DNA of 64,000 nt from Tetramitus jugosus. Taxonomy: Eukaryota > Heterolobosea > Eutetramitea > Acrasida > Vahlkampfiidae. The notes beneath the pieces are model-generated. The model made no database searches and was not told where the DNA came from. It saw only the letters and a list, made by a program, of their open reading frames with translations. Where the stretch lies: assembly GCA_937625935.1 (NCBI GenBank), contig OW569370.1, forward strand, positions 372,001-436,000, read 5' to 3'. The translations under genes and the position numbers were made by a program. How positions within the stretch are numbered: position 1 is the stretch's first letter; every line of letters starts with the position of its first letter. This document shows positions 21,161-32,539 of the stretch, piece by piece.

Positions 21161-22398
21161 GTTGTTTGTTGATTGATTGTGTTGTATTGATCGATGTGCT
21201 TGTCGTGTGTTTTGGTTGTGTGCACGAGAGTTTCGTCGATCTGGACTCGCTCAAAATGCGAACTGTGTGGTTTTTCCGTAATCTGTGCATTGTTCAATGA
21301 TTCATCGGAAAGGCTCATTTTTGTTGTTGCTGCATTTATTAGGGCATCGATTCATCTCCATTCGGGATACGTAAATCATTACTTCACCTTTGATTGGTTC
21401 CTTTCTTTGTGTATGTTTGCAGGAGGTATTGTATCTACTAAAGAATGTTCAAAGTACGGAGCAACAATTCCAATAGTGACACAAAGAGCGACTTTCACCG
21501 GCGACTCGAGCTGGAAGGGAGTAGGGAGATGAGATGTGGGAGACGAGCTGGGAGTAGGTGCACAATTATTATTCAATTTCTTAAATTCAAGGAGATTCAC
21601 TTCTTGATTCATCAAAAGCTTCATCCGATCACATGTACGCGCTTGAGAGAAATGATAGAGAGTCACGTCGTTGACACCTTGCGTGAGTTGGGCATCTTTC
21701 ATATTGGGAGATGTATTTAAAGTAATCCCAAGTCCACGAACTCCAAAACCGGCAGAAGCATACTGGATGGTATCGGAGAAGGTGAGATGTCATGGCAGTA
21801 GACGCGGAAGTTGAAGAAGATTGCACGAAATATTTTGGGCATCGTTTTCTCCGGTCGGACTTTTTCGCTGTTTGACAGATGATGGTTCAAATCGCGTCGA
21901 AGGATTACGCCATAAAAGTGAGGATTCTCAACTTGGTGTGAAGAGAATCTGCCTTCCCCTGCTGCAGCAAAAAGGATGGCTGTTGGAAATCCTACACTTG
22001 CACAAAGAGAAAAATTCAGTTCATTTCTTTCAGGAAACAACAACAAGAAAGTTCAAGTATTTCATAGTTGCGCCAGTCAGTAACAGTCAAAGGTCAAAGC
22101 TCCCAGCTGAACTGTCAAGACATTCACGAATCATAAATTTGTTGACCACACAACAAATCATCAATCACTTCACAACAGCACAAAAAATAATTGGAACGCA
22201 ACGCAACACCATTCATCCAACACGCACACAGAAACATATCCAACATACCAACACACAAACACACAAACAAAAAGCGTACACTCATACACTCAAAATACGA
22301 CGTGGCAGTTTGATAGATTCACATAATCTTCTTTCACCATACAACACCATACAGCAATTTTGTATTTTTTCTTTTTCATCCTCATCATCAATATATAA
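21161..22398. other. Divergent spacer before the DOCK gene
   Basis: A 1.2 kb stretch between the divergent PAC2-like and DOCK genes. About 22020-22398 is CA/AAC-rich and is probably the 5' UTR/promoter of the DOCK gene. A long plus frame at 21821-22402 opens only from TTG and overlaps the DOCK ATG in another frame. A short minus uORF (ATG near 21320) overlaps the PAC2 start out of frame. A candidate small gene on the minus strand is listed separately. Confidence 0.4.
21379..21702 (-). CDS. Candidate small protein, unknown
   Basis: Minus-strand ATG frame of 107 codons. The frame is open further upstream to 21789 (phrases such as YASAGFGVRGLGITLNTSP), so the true start or an upstream exon may lie there. 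I found no GTAYGT donor upstream that would fix the structure. The N-terminal half is charged and plausible as protein; the C-terminal part has a hydrophobic stretch (VALCVTIGIVAPYF) that could be a membrane segment. No family recognised. It could be chance. Confidence 0.3.
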   Translation of the reverse strand: MKDAQLTQGVNDVTLYHFSQARTCDRMKLLMNQEVNLLEFKKLNNNCAPTPSSSPTSHLPTPFQLESPVKVALCVTIGIVAPYFEHSLVDTIPPANIHKERNQSKVK

Positions 22399-25300
22399 AT
22401 GACAAAGCCTACAACAACAACAACAACAGCAACGACGGCCACCAACACGACATCGACCACTGCTTCCTCATCATACACAAACGATGGTGAAATATTTGAA
22501 GAGTTGGCTCATGAGTTTGCCACATTGAACAACAGTTTCACTGAAACATTGTCCATGTACATGGATGATGACGATGATGATGATGACGATGACGATATGG
22601 TCAATGATGAGTATGTTGATGCTTCCATGGATCGAAAAACCAACATTCGAAGTCACAACATCAACAACCGTGAGAACAACAAGAGCAGCATCAACACACA
22701 CAATAGCAACAGAAACAGAAGCACGAGCGATGTGACAACAGCTACCAATACAGCCACAGATGACGATGACTCTCAATTGCACTACCAAGACTATGACACA
22801 CAATTCATTAGACAGTATCAATTACACAAGTTATCATCTTCAATGTCTTCTTCTCATCACTTGTTGAAGAACAGCAGCAGCAGTAGTAGTCATGCATTGT
22901 TAACAACAGAACAACAACAACAACAACAACATGATGATCGTTCACCTACGACGACATTCTCCACCGCATCCATTCTCAACCATTCATTCAATGTTCCTCC
23001 AGTCATGGACATTTCAGCCAACATTCACATCATGAACTACAATGATAGTCACAGTAACAACAATAGTCCACGTGTCATGAACTCTTCTCCATCCCCTAGT
23101 CTCAGTGTCATGAATCAAATTATCATTGATCAACAACAACAGCAACAACAACAGACAACAACAACAACAACAGCAAGTACTCATCGAAAACATCAAACAA
23201 ACAATAACAATAACAATAGTAGTAGTAGTAGTAGTTTGATGCTTGATAATGTAAAGTATGTGGATCACACGAGTGATGATTGTGGTGGATCAGATTCTGA
23301 TTCAGATTGCACTACTGATACGTGCAGTGTTGGTGAAGTGGAGACATTGGTACTGAATACAGATGATGCAGGTGATGTGCATCAAACAACAACAACAACA
23401 ACAACCGACACTAGTGTGATCAGTAGTAATAATAATAATAATAATAGTAGTAATAGACGACTGACGACCAATAATATTAATCTTGCTACGAGTAGTGACG
23501 CAGTATCATCAGCATCTGCATCATCATTGCTATCATCTTCGATATCATCACCAAAATCACATCACATTCAACTGAATCAACACTCGTATCTACAGATTGC
23601 AGAACAGGCACCAGTGATCCAAATGGGTGATTTAGTGTTGAGACGATACAACAATTTTTTCAACAAGAAATTCTATCGACAATCATCACTGGCATCGTCA
23701 TCTACAACAACGACGACAACAACGACAACATCACCATCGCCCTTATTATCACCCTCGTTATCATCTCAAAAACCGCAACAACAACATGGTACTACCACTA
23801 CTCCTCATTCGTCTGTCAGTAGAAATTCAATCAGTGGTACTAGCAGTAGTAGCAGCAGCAGTGGTGGAGGCAGTAGCGGAAATTTGTTTCAAAAGGCATC
23901 GAGCAGTGGTTCACCCATTCTTCGACACATGCGATCTCGTAGCTCAGAAAACTTTGCACTCAAGAGCAATCATGGCAGTGGTACTCACTCTCATCAGCCA
24001 TCCTATGAAAATATGATTTTGCAGTTCAATAGCAACAATAGCAGCAGCAGTGGTAATACTAGTGGTAATCAAGGTGGTGTTCAAGGAAGTCCAAGTAGCA
24101 AGACATCAACATCATTGCCATCTTCTCCTTCACCTCTGCTATCATCTGTTGCTTCTTCACCAACGCAGTCACCTCTCACTTCTCCGCGGTCAAATAACAA
24201 CAACAATGGCACTCCGACGGCAACACCAACGACGAGTAGTTTGAGTCATTTTGGTGGTGGTGATTTCAGTCATGGCAGAGATGCACTGACGTACAACTTG
24301 CTTGAAACGAGGGATCAATTGCCGAATCATGTTGGTATTACCATTGATTATTTGACTCAGGATCTCGTACTGGTGGATGAGAATATGACAACGATGCGTC
24401 ACGCTTCTCACTCCAAGTCGTATGTGTCCACATCGTCCTATTCTTCTCCCAGGTCCCGAACTCATGTCCAACGTCGATCCAAAACCATTAATCATGCTTC
24501 ATCGCAATCCAACTCGACTTCTCTCTTCTTGTCGCAAGTATCGTCAGGTGGAGCATCCTCTTCATCATCAATGATGAAGAGTGAGATTGAGTTTGATTTC
24601 GATTCACAGTCCGATACTTCAGAATCGAACTCTGTGACCCCGAATGATGAATGTTTGTCCCCCATGAGTGACAGTCAATCCATCATGGCTGGACCATCTC
24701 TCTCATCACTTGTATCATCCTCTGGAAGTGGAAGCATTATGCAAGTGATGCCCGCTCAAGCATCATCCATGGCTGTTCCGCCATTGTCTCTGGGAGGTAA
24801 TGCGAGTGGTGGTGCAAACAGTGCATCATTTACACAACAACAACAGCAGCAATCTCAACAGGCACAACCATCGCAAAAGCCTGTTAAAGAGAAGAAGGGT
24901 CGATTTGAGAAGCTTTCAAAGATCCGTAAGGGCGTATCCATGGAGAACATGACAGGCAGGAACATTTCCTTGACAAGCTTGGCCCATTTAACTTCATCAT
25001 CCGCCAACAAATTAGGATCATTCAGCATCACACAGGATCATCACAATAATAATGATGAACCATCATCAGCCAGTAGTGGTTCAGGTAAGCGGAAACGAGG
25101 CTTGTGGCTGCCTTCTCAATCCGATTCAAGCAACAAGAACACTCAGCAGCAACCATCCTCATCCTCTAATTTTCTATCGGCTCAAAGTTCAGCCACAACT
25201 CTGTCGACCACCAAACTGACAAAATCTGTGTCGTTGAACTCGATTGCGGAGCGGTGGCGTGAGGAAGATGAAGATGATACGATTGAAAAATTAGTGAGCA

Positions 25301-28300
25301 CGGATATCAAGAGTGCAAAGCGCAAGTTGACAACATATATCGTATGTATCCATGATGTGTTTTTATTTAAACGAGTGTGATCAAAAATGCAAGAACAAAG
25401 TTTGCTCACACATATTCAACTTTAGGAAAATGTGGATACGGATCCATACTGTGCGTTGGCGACATTTGAGGAGACATTCCCTGTATCTGACATGAAGAAG
25501 GAGATGCACTTGGATATGGAACCTCAGGACATGTTTTTAAATAATTTTGTTTATTCACGTGATGAGTATGTATCGAGATAGACATTTGTCTATTTTCTAT
25601 TTTCTATTTTGTTGATGGTGCTGTTGTTCTCACAAATACTTCAATCCGAAATTGTAATCAACAATAGATATGAGGATCTTTATCTTTTATTTGAGCCAAG
25701 GAAGTTTGAACTTGACGCTGTAAGAGCTGTTTCACAAGATACTGAGAAGCTGTATTGCTCTGCGACTCTCTTTGAACTCAATGGTTCCTCGTTCGTGCGA
25801 CTCACTGAAACATTTAATTTTGAACTCATGACCGAAAAACCAAAACGAGCATTGTTTAAAGTCAAAAGAGGAGCTGATCTGTCGACCGTGTACCTATTTT
25901 GCATGTATTATCGACCGTTCAAGGGAGAGTATAATGAATCGATGAACGATATTTATATGAAGGGAGAGAAAGCCAAGGCAAAGGACGTACTATCCTTCTG
26001 TTCCTCTTCCAAGCAAAAGTACTTCTCTGCACTTCAATCTATTAAGTCTCCCTTCGGATACAGTGCATGTTGTTTGGAGCCAGTAACATCTACAACTGAG
26101 ATCGACGTTCCTATCTTCTTAGTGAATCCAAGACATCAAGGTGAAGCATCACCAGAGAGTCTGCTCGTTTGGCACGTGCATGAAACGCCCAACAAAAAAC
26201 TGAAATCAATACCTGGCCGTTTTATTATATCTGTGTCAGAACTGACGAGATTTGGATTGAATGCACAGAGAGAAATTGATCCACTCACGTTTGAAACTAT
26301 TGTTGAGAAGAATAATGGTCAACGTGTGCGAGCATCAGAGAAGGGAAGGTTAAAGTGCTTCAAGAACGATTTGATCGGTCTGCACAACTTTTTGTACATT
26401 CATCCCTTGTCATTCAAGGGAACAAATAACTCTGATCACAAGTGTATTCAAATTGGAGCTGCTTTCCACCAGTCAGACGCCCACTCGTTACCAATGCCAT
26501 CCTTTATCAATCCATTTTCAGCTCATCCTGATTCCTTGGACACGATGGGATACACGAGCTGTACATACAAGAACCGAAGTCCTGATTTTTCGTCAGAGAT
26601 CAAGTGTTTACTTCCCAGTCAGATGACAACTCGTCATCATTTCATCTTTTATGTGTACAACATTGCTTCTAAGGAGAAACAGTTGTCAAAGCATGCCAAC
26701 GGCAGAGAGTTTATTGGATATTGTACCTTGCCTGTTATGGTGAGCGACAATGCATTGATTAATGATGGTGAATATGTGTTGGATTTCTATCCTGACACAA
26801 AACCACCAATTGCCAACTATCTCTCTGAGAAACCAAAGGTTGTCATTGAAAAAGCCTTCAAATTACGGGTGTCATCTGCTGCTCTTGCCTATCCAGACAC
26901 AAGCTTGAGTCAGATTTTGTCTGTGGTCAACAGAGACATGTCTGCCTTCACAAACTTTGCTAGTTTGGCGAATCAGATCTCCAATTTGTCGTATCATTTG
27001 CTCCCGATCAGTCCTGTTATAATAATTCAAATGCTCAACTACTTGAGTCGACAAACGATCAAGGCGAAAATGTTTGAAATTTTGGAAGTTATTATGTTGA
27101 TTATTGACCGTACTCGGAGAGAAAGACCTACAATCTTGCAAAACTTTATCAAGTATCATCTGAGATCAGGTCAATTTTGCCACTCTCTCGTCAATGCTAT
27201 CAGATTGTATATTATCGATGACACAGTCAATGTTGATCTTTGGCTGCCTAACTTTGGTACATTGTTCTCGATCCTGCTGAAATCTATGGCTGTGAAGGTG
27301 GCAGAAGAAAAGCAGAATGCTTTCTCGCTGGACTTCTATAGCTCCATTGGATATCTAGCTGAGAATGTTGTGTTATTCCTGCAGAGAGCCATGGAAAGAA
27401 AGGAGACAGTCAAAACAAAAATCGTCAACTCAATTTTCTCGAGCTTCTTGAGACAAGTTCTATCATTTATGGACAAACAGTTTGTTGTTACAACAGCCGC
27501 TAGATATCTAGAATTAATTGGTGAGATAGATACCATTGCTCAGAAGAATGACTCATTCAGATCTCAGCAAACCATTGTCGAAATGAGGTTATTGTTCTTC
27601 GAAGAATTTTTCGCAGGAGATAGTTACATGAGCTTGTTCTTTGCCGAACAAGAAACCGTCGATACCATTGTTCTGGACAAGAGTAATGCATTCCTCGTAT
27701 TTTCACTCTATATTGATTTGGTTCTGAAGTACTTGGTAGATCCAGCCCATAGTATCCGTCGAAGAGCTGTCACCTTCTTGCGCTCATTCTTCGTCAAAAT
27801 GTGCCTGAATGACAGAAAGGATAGTAGAACGACTGGCATCCTTCTGTTTGAATTTATATCCAAGTTCCTGGACAAGATGAGCGAATGGAAGAGTATTGGC
27901 GATGCTGATCGAAAGAAAACATATGACTCTATCACTTCCGCCAAGAAAAACCTTACTCACATTGCGAACAAACTAGTTGCCAAGAAGGAGCAGCTTGGTA
28001 CACTCCAAGATATTTACAGAGGGGATGGAGCTACGAATCAATTGTTCAAAAAGATTAGTAGGGAGATCAAGTCGTTGGAGATTGCAAAATCGCAGTTAGC
28101 ATCCCAGATTGCTAACTCTGAGCACGAGCTGCAGAAGTTCCAACAGAGATACCTCGAAGAGAGAAGACAACTACTAATATGTGTTTCTCATGCACTCGAG
28201 TGTTGCCTGTATAATCATGAGAAAGCCTTTGGGCAGTTCTGTACTCTTCAGGCCGATAATTCAAATAAGCTCTGTCTGTTGCTAATGAGTCTTCAGTTGA

Positions 28301-31089
28301 TGCTTCAAGCGTTTGAGTATGAAGGAACTAGTGCCCTATCGAAGAAATTTGAATCAATGCACTCAAAACTGTTGCATATCCCATTGATACCTCCTCTGAC
28401 TCTGTCCCTACCAACCAGAACCAGAAAGAATAGTACTGGATCTGCTCCTAACTCTGGTAGAGCAAGTAAAGATAGTAGTAGTAGTAATGGTAGTACTACA
28501 CCAAGGAGACGGGGCACACTTCAACAACATATTAGCAAGATATTCGGAGGTGATGCAAACGCAGCTCCTGCTGCCAATTCTCAACCAACGACTCAACCTA
28601 CCATTTCAGCACCAAAGGCTCCAAAACGGAAACCTTCGATGATGCCTTCTCAATTTAACAATGTAGTCGCTTCTCAACCGCTTAAGGAGAGAGCAGAGTA
28701 CGTGAGCGACAACATCTACAACATGCAATATCTTTCCGAGAGAATAAGCATGATTGTGTTGAGAGTACTGGTGTTAATAATCGAGAAAAACCATGAGACA
28801 CTGAAAGTACATGCCGATGAAGGTAATATGACAGCGTTAATGGATAATATTGTCCGTACTCTGTTGAACTTTTTGTTCCTCAATCAGAGCAAGTATGTGC
28901 TTCAAGCCATATTGTCTTACATGAGAAACTTTTTGAGTGAATTCAAAAACCTTGTGCTATGTGAGGAGTACTGCAGCTATGCTATTCCTCTTTGTGAAGC
29001 TCTCATGAGAATTTGCAACTCCAAGTTTGCATCAGTCCGCAAGTATACTACTGCACTTCTCTATCTCTTTGTTAAGTTCTACTACACCAGTAATCAAAAT
29101 AATATGGATGGTTGTAGAGTGGCAACGTTCTTGGCATTGTCTAGGACTCTTCAATATACCACTCCTGTGGCAAATTACCTTGATGAAGCCATCGAACACA
29201 TTTACAAGTATGCCACAAGTGACACTGATGCACCTGAAGTTGAAAAGAGTACACCTCTTCGATCAAAGATACAAACTGTGCAAACCGAAGAGAACAACAA
29301 TCAATCGGAGCAAGTGAACGAATTTTCTCAAGAGATACAAAAGTTGACTGATGATCTGAGAACTCTCTTAAAGGATACTATCAGTATTACAACTGCGAGT
29401 GCCAAGAAGGATACAACACACAACAGGGAAGACATGTACTATCGAATTGCTACGCTGTACAAGAATATTCCAGAGTTGTCGATTGAGTGGTTCCAACAAC
29501 TCATTGCCTATCACAAGAATGTGAATCAGCATGCGGAAGCAGCACAATGCTACTTACAGATTATTTCGATTGTGTTTGACATTCTATCTCAAAATAATAG
29601 TCCAATACTGAGAGGAGTTCCGATTCGTGACTTTTTCAATGTGTCACCCAACATCTCGCTTTCTGGCACTTCTCTACGAAGACAACCCCCAAAAATACCT
29701 AGTTCTTGGGAGTTCACTGAAGAGGGTATAATCTCTATCTTAAAATCAACCTTGGATATGTTCGAGAGTGCTGAGCACAATGAATCTGCTCTCCATGTAT
29801 TTGCACTGCTCGTTCCATTGTTGCAAAGGAACGATATGTGGGGAGAACTCGTTTTGCTTTCGAGTGGCCAAATGACCCATATCTATCAACGAATAGAGCA
29901 ATACGCTCAAGAGAAGAATCAATTATTCCCAAGGTACTACCGCTTCAATTTCATCGGGGACAATTGGCCTGAAAACATGAGGGATAAGCAATTCATTTAC
30001 AAGATGCCAAATATCTTAAAACTAGGTAACATTAAGCAATTCATTCTCGATACTTTTGGTGACAATGTCAAGCTTATCAAAGATGTAGGAAGAGTTGATA
30101 AGTCTAGTCTGGATCCTAGTCATCGCTTCGTACAGGTCACGAATGTAAAGCCGTACATTCCAGACGATAGTCATGATCCAAGTGATTTTGATGGGCTTGA
30201 ACAAGAAGCACCTAGTCCATCAAAGAGAAGAGTCTCATTTGGTGGACTGTCTCACGTTATTGGTGCTAAGCGCCTTTACTTTGATAGAGACAGTGAACGC
30301 AGTTTTGTTCGATCTCGCTCTGAATTTGATCGCAATCACAACTTCAATACCTTTTATTATAGAACATCATTTACGAAAGGAAGTACAAAATTATCGGATG
30401 ACATTACTGAAGTGTATACCCGCAAAGTGATTCTAGTGCTTGCTCACGCGTTCCCATTTGTTAAAACTCGGCAACAAGTAATCACAACAGAGGAAATTAC
30501 GCTTACCCCTATTGAGGCTGCAATTGAAAACATAATAGAGCAAAATAGGAAGCTGGAAGAAGCTCTCTATACCAGTCCTCCAGATGTTCTGCACTTACAA
30601 ACAGTTCTAAAGGGCGGATTGGCACCAGAGGTTAATGGAGGTGTCGAAGATGTAGTCAGAGCCTTCTTGTCAGAGGACAGACGTTCCAACTATGAACTGA
30701 GATATCTTCAAAAACTCAGTCAAAAGTGCTATATCTTTGTTCAATTGTGTAAGTTGGCAGTGCGCGTTCACTCTGAGTACGCAGGACAAAACTATCGGCA
30801 ATATGATCACCTGTTCAGTCAAAAACTGCAAACTTTGAATCATGTAGTCCAATCGAACCTCTACCTACCGAACAACCACCAAACCAAGAACACGAGACAG
30901 TTAGTCGAATTGCAAAACTTTTTGAAGAAGAATTTGGCCTATGCCAGCATCATTGAGAATATGGATGAGGCTGGCACTGATCTGAACTCTTGCATCAGCC
31001 CTTCAGCCCGTGGAATACGTTCCAGCGCAAGACACAGCTATCGTTTTTCCATTCCACAAGAACAGATCAACAAGAGACTGCACTTCTAG
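22399..31089 (+). CDS. DOCK-family guanine nucleotide exchange factor
   Basis: Three exons: 22399-25341, 25426-25569 and 25675-31089, all joined in phase 0, giving 2833 residues. DOCK proteins activate Rac and/or Cdc42 and drive actin remodelling. Residues 1-900 are low complexity (Ser, Thr, Asn, Gln runs), with a basic patch near 820-850. The DHR-1/C2 lipid-binding domain is at about 1260-1410 (LHNFLYIHPLSFKG, YTSCTYKNRSPDFSSEIKCL, EFIGYCTLPVM). A helical ARM-like middle follows. The catalytic DHR-2 is at about 2270-2780: YRIATLYKNIPELSIEW, AAQCYLQIISIV, FPRYYRFNFIG, FIYKMPN, HRFVQVTNVKPYI, FPFVKTRQQV and LTPIEAAIENIIEQN. The FVQVTNVKPY phrase is nearer to the zizimin (DOCK-C/D) branch than to DOCK180. 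Introns are 84 nt (GTATGT) and 105 nt (GTATCG). No PH or SH3 domain was recognised. Confidence 0.93.
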
Positions 31090-31312
31090 AAGACATTGAC
31101 ACAACGGTGTGCATAAAACAACATCTAAAAACAACAATACTTATTCTATCATCATCTCACTACACACTCCTCTCATCACAAAAACCAACAGATTGTTGAG
31201 CTGCGAGAGTGGAGAATCAATCATATGATTGAAATAATTTACATTTAATGTTAAAAGTAATGACGGGACGAGAAAAAAGAGGAAGAGCTTATTTTTGAAC
31301 GAGTCTCTCGTT

Positions 31313-32056
31313 CTAATCGCTTACAGACAGTGTTTGTCTTGTTCTGTAGGTTTCTCCTGTCGTACACCTCACTGGTGTGTTCTCTCCCAGTTGCAAGAAC
31401 CTTCTATGTCTCTTTTGAACTCCTTTGTTTGATGACTTGGATGGAAATGGAGAAATCGAGCTGTTACGAGTTTGAGATTGTCGTGATGTTTCGCTCATTG
31501 GCACATAATGGAGGAACTTGAATTTTGGAGACTCATGCCCACGGATACAGAGCTTTCTTTGGAATGGATTCTGAGTGGCAAGAAATTGTTGCTCTTGGAG
31601 GGTCATGGAAAAGAGCTGATTCAGTGTTTGAACTGTGTCAGGACTCAACTCTTTCTCACTCTTTGATTCCACTTTGTTGACCAAGAACCAAACACTCCTT
31701 CTCCTTTGATCTTGTGCCAATTGGTAGGGCCACCTACCAATACCCAACTGATAAAATCTTCTCTTGAGTGTGGACAAGGAAACACCCAACTTTTGGGCAG
31801 CGAAACGCTGTGGACAGTCAAAGTACTTGGCCATTTCTGGCTTTGTGATTTGAATTCTGTTGCGGAAGGATGTTGGTTTGGACGGATTCATGGCGCGAGA
31901 GGAAACAAAGAATGGTCTTTCACATGTAGAGGAACTGATCGAGCCATGATCTTCTGCATATGTGATCGTTGGTTCGGTGGCTTGTCGTTGTAGCCGAGGC
32001 TCTGCTAGCAATGGATTGATTTCGATTTCATTGGTGGTAGGAATGGTGGTGTTCAT
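31313..32056 (-). CDS. RWP-RK domain transcription factor
   Basis: Single exon of 247 residues from the ATG at 32056. The RWP-RK DNA-binding domain is at about residues 69-115 of this model: ITKPEMAKYFDCPQRFAAQK, then LGVSLSTLKRRFYQLGIGRWPYQ. The layout (helix, then LGVS-TLKRR, then GI-RWPYQ) is the family hallmark; the RWP is kept and the RK dipeptide is replaced by QL. RWP-RK proteins are best known from plants and green algae (nitrate response, egg-cell fate) and are found in a few amoebae. The C-terminus is Ser/Arg/Lys-rich. The frame continues upstream to another ATG at 32185 (290 residues); I prefer 32056 because its -3 base is A and the upstream piece looks less like protein. Targets are unknown. 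Confidence 0.88.
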   Translation of the reverse strand: MNTTIPTTNEIEINPLLAEPRLQRQATEPTITYAEDHGSISSSTCERPFFVSSRAMNPSKPTSFRNRIQITKPEMAKYFDCPQRFAAQKLGVSLSTLKRRFYQLGIGRWPYQLAQDQRRRSVWFLVNKVESKSEKELSPDTVQTLNQLFSMTLQEQQFLATQNPFQRKLCIRGHESPKFKFLHYVPMSETSRQSQTRNSSISPFPSKSSNKGVQKRHRRFLQLGENTPVRCTTGETYRTRQTLSVSD

Positions 32057-32534
32057 GATTACAAGGGACTGGATAGTTTTAAGGTTTATTGTTTTCTTGT
32101 AGATAATCCCTCGTGGTTTCTCAGTTAGTGGATGTTTGTGACCTCGTATCGGTATAACAACGAACCTGTCAACAACCGGAAACATCGATGTCAACCTAAG
32201 TCGCTTTAACAGAAGCTCTCAAAAGGAGAGCTGCTCTTTTCGTAAATTTTCGCGCCATTGATCTTTCAACAATCGGTTCTTGAATTTCTGAAACCAGATC
32301 GTCAAATGAATGACGATTCACGTGCATGTTTGACCCGTTCGCTCTCCTTTCAAATCAAGACCAAATTGCTCCTTTTGACGACCTGTTTGGCCTCAGGACA
32401 GATTTCTCGTTTGATCTGTGAAGTGGCTCAAGTATCCTTTCGCAGAACATTCTTAATTCAAGATTTGACCTTCAACTAAATCAATAAACATCAATGTCAC
32501 TGGGTTCACACGTTGAATCAATAAAATGGTTGAT
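32057..32534. other. Spacer between RWP-RK and EIF3L genes
   Basis: No convincing gene. A 57-codon plus frame (ATG at 32306 to 32479, rich in Leu/Ser/Arg) is open but unrecognised. 32057-32185 may be either N-terminal coding or 5' UTR of the RWP-RK gene. Confidence 0.4.
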
Positions 32535-32539
32535 TTATT
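32534..32539 (-). terminator. AATAAA overlapping the EIF3L stop
   Basis: The minus-strand TAA stop (32537-32535) sits inside AATAAA. Confidence 0.35.

Noticed and set aside
21821-22402. 193-codon plus frame upstream of the DOCK gene
   Set aside because: Opens only from TTG, is out of frame with the DOCK ATG, and its end is CA-rich leader-like sequence. Probably 5' UTR.
32306-32479. 57-codon plus frame between the RWP-RK and EIF3L genes
   Set aside because: Short and unrecognised; no promoter or poly(A) evidence.
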